A stretch of 64,000 nucleotides of DNA from Metellina segmentata (Eukaryota > Arthropoda > Arachnida > Araneae > Tetragnathidae): assembly GCA_947359465.1 (NCBI GenBank), contig OX375877.1:58067359-58131358 (forward strand). Direction: 5' to 3'. Under the pieces are notes generated by a model. That model was not told the DNA's origin. It worked only from the letters and a program-made list of their open reading frames with translations, and searched no databases. Position 1 is the stretch's first letter; the number at the start of each line of letters is the position of its first letter. Both the position numbers and the translations under genes were made by a program. Shown one piece after another: positions 44,717-55,569 of the stretch.

Positions 44717-45460
44717 TTTAAATTTTGGTTCAATTTGGGCGCAAGAATGACACCAGGGTTGCCAAGGTCAAAGAACTTGTAAAATAGTAGCATAAGGTTT
44801 TGAAAATAGTAGAAAAAAAATTTTGAACCCTGTTCTAGTTGCTGAATCGGCTAAAACACGAAATGTGCTGATTAAAAAGGAAGCAAATGTTGAAGATCAC
44901 GCCAAGAAATTTAAATTTTCAAATTAAATATTATTGTTTGATGAGGTTTTCATGGCAATCTAGCTAACACATTCCGATGTTTTCTTTCATGCTTCGTTCA
45001 AAACTTCGAAATTAGTCTCCATTTAAACATTTCACTCCTGAAGGAAAGTTGGAAACGTTTCTTCCGACTGCTAAAGTGGACTGAATTTTAAATTGGGTTC
45101 AATTTGGGCTCAAGAATGACATCAGGGTTGCCAAAGTCAGGGCACTTGTAAAATAATAGCATAAAGTTTTGGAAAGAGCAGAAAAAAATCTTGAACCCTA
45201 TTTTAGTTGCTGAATCGGCTAAAACAAGAAATGTGCTTATTAAAAATAAAGCAAATGTTGAAGATCACGCCAAGAAATTTAAATTTTTAAATTAAATATT
45301 ATTGTTTGATGAGGTTTTCATAACAATCTAGCTATCTCATCCCCATGTTTTCTTTCATGCTTGGTGATAAAACTTCGAAATTAGTCTTTATTTGAAAATT
45401 TCACTTCTGAAGAAAAGATGGAAACATTTCTTCCACCCGCTAAAGTAGACTGAATTTTTG
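44717..45460. repeat. Tandem duplication, 2 x about 369 bp
   Basis: Both copies carry GGTTCAATTTGGG, CAGGGTTGCCAA, AGTTGCTGAATCGGCTAAAA, GAAGATCACGCCAAGAAATT and TTATTGTTTGATGAGGTTTT in the same order; CAGGGTT occurs at 44754 and 45123. Divergence is roughly one change in ten bases. CAGGGTTGCCA is a word also seen at some hAT termini, but no inverted partner is present. Confidence 0.92.
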
Positions 45461-45593
45461 TTCAATTTTGTCGAATTTTTAGAAATAATTCGTCAAAATA
45501 TCCGAAAAATCTCCAAATTTTTTTTAAATAGGAGCTTTTGAAACGATTTTGATTAAAAAGACATCCCTAGTCGCAAGATCGAAAAATAGTTCT

Positions 45594-46280
45594 CGTTTTG
45601 TCTATACCCTACTAACTCAGATTCATTTAGCACACAAATCGATTCCTTTCTTGCTTTAGACAACGATTAAATTGTTATAATACTCAATGTGAATAAAGTC
45701 GGAAAATATTTTTCATTCAGCCTACGATTTTTCTATTTAGAGGCTTAAGGGGACTAAAATTTCAAAACAAACTTTTGCAAACTTTGCTATAAATGTGCAG
45801 ACTGTTTTTTATTGAAAACAGTCTATGACACATATGAAGTTTAGTCCAAAAATACTATGTTGTGTGGAAGTGATTACCTAAAACGTGATAAAAAATATTG
45901 GTAAATGAGCAAAAATTGATAGGTTTCATGAGCATTAACGTTTTGTCTATACCCTACTAACTCAGACTCATCTAGCACACAAATCGATTCCTTTCTTGCT
46001 TTAGACAACGATCAAATTATTATAATACTTAATGTGAATAAAGTCGGAAAATAATTTTCATTCAGCCTACGATTTTTCTATTTAGAGGCTTAAGGGGACT
46101 AAAATTTCAAAACAAACTTTTGCAAACTTTGCTATAAATGTGCAGACTGTTTTTTATTGAAAAAGCCTACACATATGAAGTTTAGTCCAAAAATACTATG
46201 TTGTGTGGAAGTGATTACCTAAAACGTGATAAACAATTTTGGTTAATGAGCAAAAATTGATAGGTCTCATGAGCATTAAC
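45594..46280. repeat. Tandem duplication, 2 x about 345 bp
   Basis: Copies begin CGTTTTGTCTATACCCTACT at 45594 and 45939 and share TTCCTTTCTTGCTTTAGACA, CATTCAGCCTACGATTTTTC and GTTGTGTGGAAGTGATTACC. They are more similar than the neighbouring 369-bp pair, so this duplication is younger. The second copy lacks about 7 bp in the AACAGTCTATGACACAT area. Confidence 0.93.
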
Positions 46281-46737
46281 TTTCGTTACATTGCCAAAAT
46301 TGTAATTACCCCTTCCCTCATGTTACTTTGTGGACATACAAATCAAATTAACTCCCCATTAGTAAGGTAAGATTTATCACTCGATCGTAGCACAAAAAAA
46401 TTTGTTGTACTAAATCACCTAAAATTTTGCAAAGAAAAAGAAATAAACAGGAAAAGCCACATTTCAAACCAAAATTTCTAAATTTGGAACCATGATAATT
46501 TTTTATTTGTACTTAGATACAACAGATTGTTAGGATTATCCAAAAAATTACAAAGAAATCAATTGAAACTTGATGCGCAGGGAACATTTTGAAATCAGAA
46601 GAATGCCAAAAAATCTTAATTGGAGAAAACCACGTTTTTGTAGTAGTATACTTATCTATGTATGCTTTATGTTGTGTTTGTACATGTCAAATTTATAGCA
46701 AATTGAAAAATTTCTTTTGCTAAGAATAGAGTTTGAT
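46281..46737. other. Unassigned AT-rich DNA
   Basis: No gene is recognised; sequence just left of the hAT relic may include its decayed N-terminus. Confidence 0.4.
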
Positions 46738-47189
46738 ATGCCTGGAAATAGCAAAAGCGGGAAAATCTTTTCATGATGGAGAATTTCTGAAACAAAATTG
46801 CATGTATAATGTTTCGCAAATTCTGTTAAAAGTTATGAAACATAAGGATGATATGTAAGAAAACAAAAGATTTACCCTTTCATCTAGAATCGTAAAGGAA
46901 CGAATCCTAACTATTTCTGAGGAAGTATCAGATATGCTCAAATTGTGGATATTATATAGTTCTGCTGAATTTATATCTATTGCTGTTGATGAATGAACTG
47001 ATATTTCTGATATAGCCCAATGCGCGCTGTATTATGGCTAAATATATCACATCTTCCGGTATTCAAGAGGATCTTGATGTTTTGTCATACTACATGTAAA
47101 GATGTTTCAGACACCCTCCTAATACGTTTACAGAGTAAAAATAGAAATATTGATAATATAGTATGCATTGCGACTCTTGTCGTTCCTAC

Positions 47190-47800
47190 TAGGGATGCGA
47201 CATCAATGTCGATGTTTTTAAAAATCATCGATGTATTGGAGTCGATGTTTTTGTAACATCGATGTTTATACTTGTCGATGTTTTTACGTTGTCGATGTTT
47301 TATTTCTGAATGAAAAAAATACCGTTTTAAAAATTTTAAAAACAACCAAGTAGCATAATTTTTATAATCAGCAAATCGAACATACTTTTACACCAAAGTG
47401 GCCAAGTGTGAAGGGTCTGAAATGTAGTGATGTGGCATCGATGTCGATGTTTCCACAACATTGATGTTTAAAAAAACATTGATGTATTGTAGCCGATGTC
47501 GCATTACTAGTTGCTAAACCAGTTTTAAGAAATGGGGAAAAAAGTTTAAATGCACTGAATTTTAAAAACATCGATGGTTTTGGGGCAATGTATTATCAAC
47601 ATCGATGTTCTAATTTTGAATATCGACGTTTAGTTGTCGATGTTGCATCACTAGGTGCTAAACCAGTTTTAAGAAATGGGGGGGGGATTTATTTAAATAC
47701 ACTAAATTTTAAAAACATCGATGTTTTTGGGGCGATGTATAATCAACATCGATGTTTTAATTTTGAACATCGATGTTTTGCTGTCAATGTCGCATCCCTA
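47190..47800. mobile_element. hAT-like MITE, simple form, exact 8-bp target duplication
   Basis: Ends TAGGGATGCGACATCAATGT and TGTCGCATCCCTA, flanked by identical GTTCCTAC octamers (47182-47189 and 47801-47808). Internal ACATCGATGT palindromes and the blocks AAAACCAAGTAGC-like, AAACCAGTTTTAAGAAATGG and TTTTGGGGCGATGTAT are shared with 42276-44109. It sits inside the hAT transposase relic; removing it and one octamer restores continuity with the downstream part. Confidence 0.93.
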
Positions 47801-47991
47801 GTTCCTACGGTGATTGCAAAAAACCTCAAGAGGTTTGTTAAATTATTTTCCACTCATATTTCTTATGAAATTATTTCATTTCATTGTATTTTGCATCAAG
47901 AAATTTTAGTTGTTCAATTTTTAGGGTTATTACCTCAGCTGAAAAAAGTGACGGACGTTGTTGTACCAATTATTAATTTCATCCTATTTTA

Positions 47992-48430
47992 GGCCCGGGG
48001 CACACATCCGGTTTTTCAACGTGCGGCGCCACTGTGGCACAGAAGCCCAACTATGCACACATAACCGTGAAATGACGCACGAACTCAACTCGCGCTATTT
48101 GCGATACATAGTCTATCAAAGGAAACGTGTTTATTTCGCTTACTTGGTGTAAAAAAAGTATATTTTGAAACAAAATAGATGTTACTGGATACAACTCTTT
48201 ATTAATTATTTGTTATATTTCATTTGTTTATGAAAATAAGGTACTTCAGAACGGAGACTCATAGCGTCGTGGGGTACTGCGGTGCAAATTGCACGCAAGT
48301 TGGACGTACGTCGCCCCATAGGCGCTGGATGCATGTGTGCACTGCTACATTGGATCTAATGTATCTCAGACCGCACTTGCGTTGCGGCAGCGGCGCCGCA
48401 CGTTGAAAAACCGGATGTGTGCACAGGGCC
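47992..48430. mobile_element. MITE with 39-bp TIRs, GGCCC...GGGCC ends
   Basis: Left repeat 47992-48030 and right repeat 48392-48430 are inverted with two mismatches in 39 bp; they begin GGCCCGGGGCACACATCCGG and GGCCCTGTGCACACATCCGG. Inside the repeats lies a run GTGCGGCGCC and its complement. No target duplication is evident beyond a possible 1-3 bp. It splits the same hAT relic after IINFI. The superfamily is not certain; the ends resemble Harbinger/ISL2EU-like non-autonomous elements. Confidence 0.88.
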
Positions 48431-49257
48431 GAAAGCGTAAAATCACAGACTTTTTGATGCATTGTTTAAATTAGGTAATTCATATAAAGATTTGGTTACA
48501 TTTACGTCTGTAAGATAGCTATCAAGGGGGAAAGCATTGAAACGGTTTTTCGAGTGTTAGAAAGAAATAACAACTTTTTTAACTTATAAAAATCACAACA
48601 CAGAACATTTACAACTTCTCAGTAATCCCAAATGAATTCAAGATTTTTGGTTTTTGGTTGATATGACCGAACATTTTAAAAAGTTTAAATTAAAGTTAAA
48701 AGGAAATACAGACTTTACAATTATTAGAAGGTCATTACATTTGAGCAGAAATTAAGAGTGATTTTGTAAGACATTATCAAAGTGAACTGATGAATTTGTA
48801 TTTTTTGAAAATCTAAAAAATTATAAGTTGAGTTTAAATTAAGAATAAATTGATTGCAAAATATTCGCTGAAATGTTTCATTTTATTTTAGTTTAATTTT
48901 AAAACAGATTTCATGATTTTAGAAAATACCAGATGATGAAATTTATATTACATCCACTGAAATGTGATTTAAAATTAATAGACATCAACACTTTTCCCAG
49001 AATATCTATTGCAAATCTACAAATGGAGATTCTGGAAATTCAGAATAAAAGTATCTGGGTGCAAAAACATCAGGAAATCGTAGCACAGGTTAAAAAAAAT
49101 GAGACACTGTGGAGGAAGCACCACAGGACATTATACTTAAAGGCTGAAACTCCTTTCCATCTACTTATTGAAATGCTAGGAGATTAACTTTTAGGATTGG
49201 GGCCTTATTTGGGTCCACATACAATTATGAACAATTTTTTCTCTATGAGGAACCACA

Positions 49258-49836
49258 GGGTGTCCCAAAAAAATCAATACTTCAAAAAGTTACTTAAAAA
49301 AAAGAAAGAAATAGGCCTACAGCAAAACTAGTTACAACAATAGATATAATAACTGAAAAAGATTTTTCTACACTATTTTTCTGACTATAAATAGCGCTGT
49401 ACAACACGCAAACGATTATTAAAGAATTCAGTTATTCAAAATGGTGGATCCTGTGAAGAAGCTCAATGTGTCAAGTGGATGGCCCCATAGCATGGCCGCC
49501 CCGGTCTTCTGATATTATAGCACTCGACTTTTTCTTTTGGGGTTATGTAAAAGATGCTATGTACCGAACAAAGTTAACAGTGTCGTGGAATTGAAACAAA
49601 AGATCAAAACAGCTGTAGCTACTGTTGATGTTAGCATTCTGAAACGTTAGTGGATTGAATTAAAATATCGTCTTGATATTCTTCGTGCTACTAAAGGATC
49701 TCATGCGCAAATTTACTATGGTAGAAGCAAAAAGCTTTTTAAGTTATTCTATCTATTGTTGTAACTAGTTTTGCTGTAGACCTATTCTTTTTTTTAAATA
49801 CATTTTTTAAGTTGTACTGATCTTTTTGGGACACCC
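49258..49836 (+). mobile_element. Mariner-type deletion derivative with about 100-bp TIRs
   Basis: GGGTGTCCCAAAAAAATCAA at the left and TTTTTGGGACACCC at the right begin inverted repeats about 100 bp long that share AGCAAAACTAGTTACAACAA and ATAGAT words. The right flank is TA and the left flank is CA, a TA duplication with one change. The interior keeps the transposase C-terminus only: WPPRSSDIIALDFFFWGYVK (third catalytic Asp), VVELKQKIKTAVATVD and ELKYRLDILRATKGSH. It splits the hAT relic between NNFFSMR and KSKHRSRLTD. Confidence 0.88.
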
Positions 49837-49935
49837 TATACATTAAAAGCAAACATAGAAGCAGACTAACGGATGTAACTTTAAAAAAAAAACTTCTAAA
49901 ATGCACGAGTAATTATAATATAATTTTTTCAATAC

Positions 49936-51479
49936 TTCGTTGCATTCAAGTTTACACAAAAAAAAAGTACAAAAAAAATATCATTTTATTTATTGTACCC
50001 ACACAAGAAACAATATCTATTATAAATAAATATCAGAATTTTTTGGAAATTGCATATGTATATGTGTTTGTAAATACTGGAATAATTTAACCCTTCTTTG
50101 CATAATGGTGGAAATTTCCATTATAACATTGAATGCCCAAAAATGATATAAAAGAACAAGTTCACTTTAAGTTGATCGTGTCTGGATACCTTTTTAATGT
50201 CTATTGCATAAAAAAAACATAGCTGTCAAAAATAAGCAAGTGTCACTGTTAATAAAACGAGCTTGAAGTTGTCATTCCGCTGTTTGTTGTAGTTGCAATA
50301 AACGTATGATTTCGTTTTTAATTTTGTTTTATTATATTTGAGTTTCTATTGCCAAAAAAGTGAAAATGAGTGGAAGAAAGGTTTGTAACATGTGTTTCTG
50401 TTATTTTTAGAGCAATTTCTGAAAAAGTTTGCGTTTAATTAAAAAAATACCACATGATACCATCATATTGTTTTTTGCTAAATTTATACTATAAATATAT
50501 ACTAAGATTTTTTAAACCATTTTTCCTTTAATTTTGAACATGAATTATATCACCTTGATTTATTTCACCAAAAGAAAAGATCATGCAAAGAAGGGTTAAA
50601 AGTTGCTGCACCCTAAAATTATTTTTATTTTTCGTTTTTTGTTGAAATGGATCGTGGTTTCCGAACCCGACCCCTGGTCTAGATGGTGATGCGTAAACTA
50701 CACTACAGGTGGCATCAAAGGACGCTTGGCAGTTGATTTCCTGATGGGGCTAATTTGGCGTCTGTCTAAGTGAGATTTCCTTATCACTTTTCTTTCGGAG
50801 GTAAGTTCGAAATTTTATTCATAATTTGGAATAATTTTAATTCATTAAACAGCACTTTGTCATTTCTTGTATAAAATCTGAACATAATTTGTTTCTTGTG
50901 TTTAATTAAGTTTAAAAATTTTAGGTATTAGAGACACCCATGTATGTAGTACTGAATCATTTTATTATTTTTATTTCCCTTTAATCTATGTCTTTGATGG
51001 TTTAATAATTTATCAAGAATAATATAGATGTAGAAGTTTTATTTAATTCTTATCACAGGAACTAGTAATAGACATGTGTGTCTGTTTTGGATGCGTCAGC
51101 CTGTCTAATACTGGTCCATGGATAAATATTATTCATTTTTTTCTTTGTGCTTTCTCTTTCTACTATTATTTTTATATAATTTCGTAATGCTGTTTTCGCA
51201 GACCATTAAAGGTATTATTATAGTTATTTACTTGTTTCTTTGTTTTTAGATAAGCAAAATGGGTCTTAAGGCATTATAAATTTGGAAATATCTCGAAGAA
51301 ATCATGTTTAAAGCTATTAGTGACGTCAATCATGGCTTCCTAATAGCGACTGCTGTTAAAAAACAAGTATGCATTCAACCCATTACGATTCCTCTCAAAC
51401 CAATAATAATGGCAATTAAAATTCTGAAAATAAAGTTTCAAACTTAAGACCCAGTTCATTCAAAAGTATATTTTTTGGG
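49936..51479. other. AT-rich DNA, nothing recognised
   Basis: No coding or structural signal seen apart from poly(A) and poly(T) runs. Confidence 0.5.
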
Positions 51480-51690
51480 CCAGAACCTCGAAAAGGTAAG
51501 AAAAAAGGTTCCAGGGAGGTAATACCAACTGTTGTCACTTCCAAACAGTGGTAAGAATACCATGAACGCAAAGAAATGAAGAAGCGGGTGTTGGACGAGA
51601 AGATGCAAAAAGCCTTGGAAGAGCCCCAGGCTCAAAAAGACAGAAGAGAAAATGAGGAAAAGTGGAAGAAAGAGCAAGTATAATTTAATA
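51480..51690 (+). pseudogene. Possible pogo/Tigger-type transposase C-terminal fragment
   Basis: A plus-strand frame reads PEPRKGKKKGSREVIPTVVT, SKQW, a stop, EYHERKEMKKRVLDEKMQKA and a Lys/Glu/Arg-rich helix. DDE_1-type (pogo/jerky) transposases end with a TSxxWxEYxxxKExKK segment followed by such a charged helix. No catalytic residues are present, so this is a suggestion from tail similarity only. Confidence 0.35.
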
Positions 51691-51843
51691 AAAGCCAAAG
51701 AGGACGAATAAGAGAAGAGATATTTCGTTGTAGGAAGATGAAGCGAAATGGATTCCCTCAGGAAGCAGAATCGTTGATGTTAGATAAAAAATTTATATAA
51801 AAGTGTACTTGTTTTTGAAAATTGTTTAATAAATCACCATATA

Positions 51844-52195
51844 CACAGTCCAGTCACATTAATGTGACCACCACCTACTTTCGACGTCAACGTGAAATAA
51901 CCAATCCCAAAAGGCAGGTGGCAGCACATAGCAGTGGAGTGTATATAAAGGATGTCCTAGGGCATCGGAAAGCATTTCAATCGTTGGCGTAATGCAGAAA
52001 CGTAGCTATTTATCCGACGTCCAAAAGGGAATGATTATTGGCTTTCGGGCCAAGGGTGGAAGCATTTCGGAAACGGCTAATTTTGTGAACTGTTCGCGTG
52101 CCGCCGTGGTAAAAGTATACCGTGCATGGTAAAATGGCACTGTCCAAAATCAGCGGCACATGTGGTACACCACGGGCTATAGATGACAGGTTTTG
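51844..52195 (+). mobile_element. 5' part of a Tc1-like element
   Basis: Starts CACAGTCCAGTCACATTAAT after a TA, as Tc1-like inverted repeats do. The transposase start at 51992 gives MQKRSYLSDVQKGMIIGFRA, then GGSISETANFVNCSRAAVVK with a stop (TAA for a Gln) after VYRAW and further NGTVQNQR. This is the N-terminal paired-like DNA-binding part. The element ends at about 52195 where an unrelated pseudogene begins, so its catalytic part and right repeat are lost. Confidence 0.8.
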
Positions 52196-53351
52196 GCTTC
52201 ACTGAGACGAGATTATATTTCACACAGGTACTGAATGCTAGTCCATTTCCATCTGTGGCTTCTACAAAGTTTTTGATAAGGCCGAGCTTGAAGTATAAAG
52301 GAGGAATGATGATTTTGTGTGGTTCTGAAAATAGTGGGTGCTGTTACATTCATTTCTACAGTCTTAAAAGATGCTCTTGAAGTCCAGACTTTCTTGACGT
52401 AGTTCAAATCGACTGCTCTGCCATCCTATAAACAAAGAAAACAGCAGTAAATTGTATATCCATGCTGCTAATCCATCAACAAAGCTACTACCTTCAGGTC
52501 ATCACAGATCTGCCAGCCATACTTGCTGTAGTTAAACCTCTCCAATAGCAACTTTAGTTTGTTGTGCGTCTCTTTCATGTAGACAGCATGTCCGATAGGA
52601 ATGGATGGAAGAGCTGGTACCCGTTATGCAGCAAAACCGTCCTATGACTCAGTTTTGAAGCGTCTATAAACAGTCGCCATTCATGGGGCTCATGTGCGAT
52701 GACTAGGTTTTGTAATAAGCCATCAATATCACAGAACAATTCTTATTTTTCAAAGAAAGATTCGAAGGACTGATGCCGATGTCTAATTGAAGTCACTCGG
52801 ACATTTTGTTCCAGAAGATTCCACTGTCGAAGTCTTGAGACCAGTAATTCCGCTTTGCTTTTCGACAGATCCAAATCTCGTACAAGATCGTTCAGTTCAT
52901 CGGAGCTAAGTTTATGTGGAGGAAATGTTTCATCACTACACGAAAAGTCATCATTCATAGTGCCAGCACATGCTGACGTTGACGGTTTATGAGATTTCGC
53001 GGACGCATGGCGATTCTCCTCATCTGAACTGATAGAAAAATCTGTAGGAGGCTCTGAAATAGGCAGTCCTTCTTTTCTTGGTGATGCCTCCAGAAACTGG
53101 TGGTACCATGCAGAAATAACAGTCATCAATGTGTTTGGTCGGCTCTCTCTAAATCATAGGCACTGCCTATCTTTTGCCATTAAGCAACTGAAATATTTAC
53201 TGCACAAGTGTGGCAACATAGTAGGGGGCCCATGATACAAATGATACGCTTTCTTAACTATTGCACTGATGGCCTTTTTCTGTGCAGTAAATGTCACTTC
53301 TCCGCAAATATAACAGAAGTTATTAGCACTATTAACGCAGTCATGAGGCAT
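52196..53351 (-). pseudogene. Degenerate copy of an uncharacterised arthropod-type protein family
   Basis: The start at 53351 gives MPHDCVNSANNFCYICGEVT, then AISAIVKKAYHLYHG, a Cys-rich stretch (LCSKYFSCL) and DCYFCMVPP; the Cys pairs suggest a zinc site. After a frameshift near 53060 come ISEPPTDFSISSDEEN, an acidic Ser-rich linker, and SSDELNDLVRDLDLSKSKAE, LLVSRLRQWNLL. Further frames give HEWRLFIDASKLSH, TVLLHNG, GWQICDDLKVVALL, GYTIYCCF and KLGLIKNFVEATDGNG. I recall many arthropod hypothetical proteins with this order, of unknown function. Stops and at least three frameshifts show it is dead; the C-terminal third is missing at the Tc1-like junction. No introns are seen. Confidence 0.65.
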
Positions 53352-54959
53352 TGCTTCTATTGATTTTACACTGTAACAATCACTTGTGTATGCTAGAACT
53401 TCGAAAAGTATGGACAAAATTGAAGCTTCTAGAGCAGTGCCGTCTCGCGTTTATTAAACTATTGCTTGCTCTTGAGCAAAGCTGCAACCTTGGCAAAGCC
53501 GATAATAGAGACTTGGTGTGTAGGATGCAATAACTTATTAATGTAAATGGATGATGAAATATGCCGCAACAATTTAGTCTCCATGTATTTATCTTACTGA
53601 ATTGCATTATATTACGTGATAACCCCTTTATAACGGGCAAAACGTCCATATCTCTGCAACGAGAGCCAAACAATTGTTTTAAAGGTGATATTCGTGTTAA
53701 TCACGTTTGAATCATTTAGGATTAGGTTATTTCCATCTAAGAAGCAATTTCACTGTTGACCAGTGTTTCTAACTTTGTGTATGTTTTTTCTTGCATTTTT
53801 GGATCGTATTGCCTTTTGTTCTCTGTAAATTAAATATTATTCTGTTGAGAATTAAATTAAAAAATTTGTTACCTCGTATGTCACCGTGTTGGCGGCATTG
53901 CAGTGGGTAACTGTAATGATCAGAGTGCAAAGGTTATATTTTATTATTCGAAATAATAAATCAATAGCTATTCCTTGTGAATAAAAAAAAATTAAGAAAA
54001 CAAATTATTTTGACAATGGCAATATTGCTTCCACGGAAGTGTACAAATGTAAAATTACAGTGTTTAGGCGTCCCATACCTTCTAAGTTTTCAGGATTTAT
54101 CAGAAGTCTTTCAGAAAAATAATTGATTTTGTAGGCTTCCTGGGGATTAGTAAAATATTTTCCTGATATTTCTTCAAGCAGAACATTTTAAAATGACGTG
54201 AATTTCGAAGTTTTGGCACCAGACCGTGGATACCATGAAAATAATCTATTGGAATCAGTGGTTGCTAAATTGTCGTAAAAATGTTTTTATTATCTTTTAT
54301 TAATAATTTTTATCTTATTTTTATTAATAAATTAATTAATAAAGTGGTGTCTACTAATCCAAACTAATAAAGGTAGAAGTATACAAGAAACATCTGATTA
54401 AACTATAAAATATTTATTAACCAAAAACTAATCATCATATATTGTTAATCAACCAACACATATCAATCGCCAAATTAATTTTAATTCCTCCAGAATTTAA
54501 AAATCAAAATAAGGATAAAATAAAATCAATTTTTACTGACAATCTAACATTAATTATCCAAAAATTGTAATTAATAGAATTTTTAAAATTAATTTCATTC
54601 CTTTAAAATAAAATAGCATCATGCAAGCGAAATTTAAAACCTTATAAGAAGACAAAAATGAAAGAAAAATGTTAAAGTATCAGGCAACTAAGGAAGTTCG
54701 TGCGGTTTCTAAGTTTGCCATTGTCCAACAGCATATTTTCACACAACCAATTAAAAGTGTTGTTATGTAAGTTTAAACAAAAACTCAGAAAGTTAACAGA
54801 GAATTCACCAGTGTTATAACACAGAAATGTATCATTTGAAGTTTAGTAAACGTGATCTCTGTATGATTGTCGAAGTCAACTATTCAAATTCATCCATTTA
54901 ATGAAATTGGTCACCAGGATTTTAGATACCGCTCAAAAAATATCCTACACATTTGGAGA
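53352..54959. other. AT-rich DNA, nothing recognised
   Basis: Frames here are shadows or chance. No repeat structure seen. Confidence 0.5.
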
Positions 54960-55520
54960 GGATGCCTTGAGTGAAAATTGTGGTCGAAAGGGGATCTAGA
55001 TATTTGCATCTATTGATGCCTCTTCATGACACTACGAAGATTCGACCATCAGGCCTCTCAAAACTCGGCTAAGAAACCCGTATTGAGTCAAATTATAAAT
55101 CTTACCCATTTCCATTGGTTTGGGAAGAATGGAAGTTGAGCTCAGGTGAGTTCCTCATAAACTTAGCGCAACCAAAAAGCTCGCGTGGCTAAACAGTTGT
55201 TCTCATGCCACAGAAGCGAACAATCTTTGGATTGCATATTGACATGCTATAAAAAGTGGATATCGGCTATCGGATTCGGCTGGGAACTTCAATCACTCTC
55301 CCCATATTCTCCTGACATCCATGCCTTCGGACTATCTTTTCTTGTCAATAGACAGCCTTTTACAAAATCGGTGATTCCAAAATCGACAAGACTTCGAAAG
55401 AGAGTTGAATCACTTTTTTGATAACAAACAGGAAAGATTCTATAAAAAAAAATGAATGATAAAGGGTTTTAGATCGGTGGGAAAAGGCAGTAAATAACCG
55501 AAGTTGACTACTTTATTAAA
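54960..55520 (+). pseudogene. Mariner-like transposase relic, C-terminal half
   Basis: Across three frames one can read GWELQSLSPYSPDI, then PSDYLFLSIDSLLQNR, FERELNHFFDNKQERFYKK and IGGKRQ; this follows the mariner pattern LxHPPYSPDLAPSDYHLF...FF...FY..GI..L..RW. The third catalytic Asp is PSD. The second acidic site (about 55200) is degraded. No terminal repeats found. Highly decayed, so old. Confidence 0.6.
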
Positions 55521-55569
55521 TAATGTATTGCTTGATACAATTGGTGCACTTTCGATTACCTGCCATCTA

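Larger units (their letters stand above)
46738..49935 (+). pseudogene. hAT transposase relic (ZBED/GTF2IRD2-like), split by three insertions
   Basis: Segments of one transposase can be followed across three inserted elements. 46738-47181: LEIAKAG, HDGEFLKQNCMYNVSQILLK, SSRIVKERILTISEEV and FISIAVDE, where the Asp-Glu is the expected acidic site. 47809-47991: FVKLFSTHI, FHCILHQEIL, VVVPIINFI. 48431-48600: NHRLFDALFKLGNSYKDLV, LSRGES. 48900-49257: LQMEILEIQNKSIWV and MNNFFSMR. 49837-49935: IKSKHRSRLTDVTL, from the hAT dimerisation region. Many stops and frame changes. The BED finger and N-terminus are not visible. It is the oldest layer of this region. Confidence 0.8.

Noticed and set aside
48224..48462. 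Frames on both strands with Arg/Gly/Cys-rich sequence
   Set aside because: They fall in the inverted repeat and GC-rich interior of the 47992-48430 MITE.
53380..53673. Minus-strand frame of 97 codons upstream of the arthropod-type pseudogene
   Set aside because: It overlaps the pseudogene start in another frame and has no family features.
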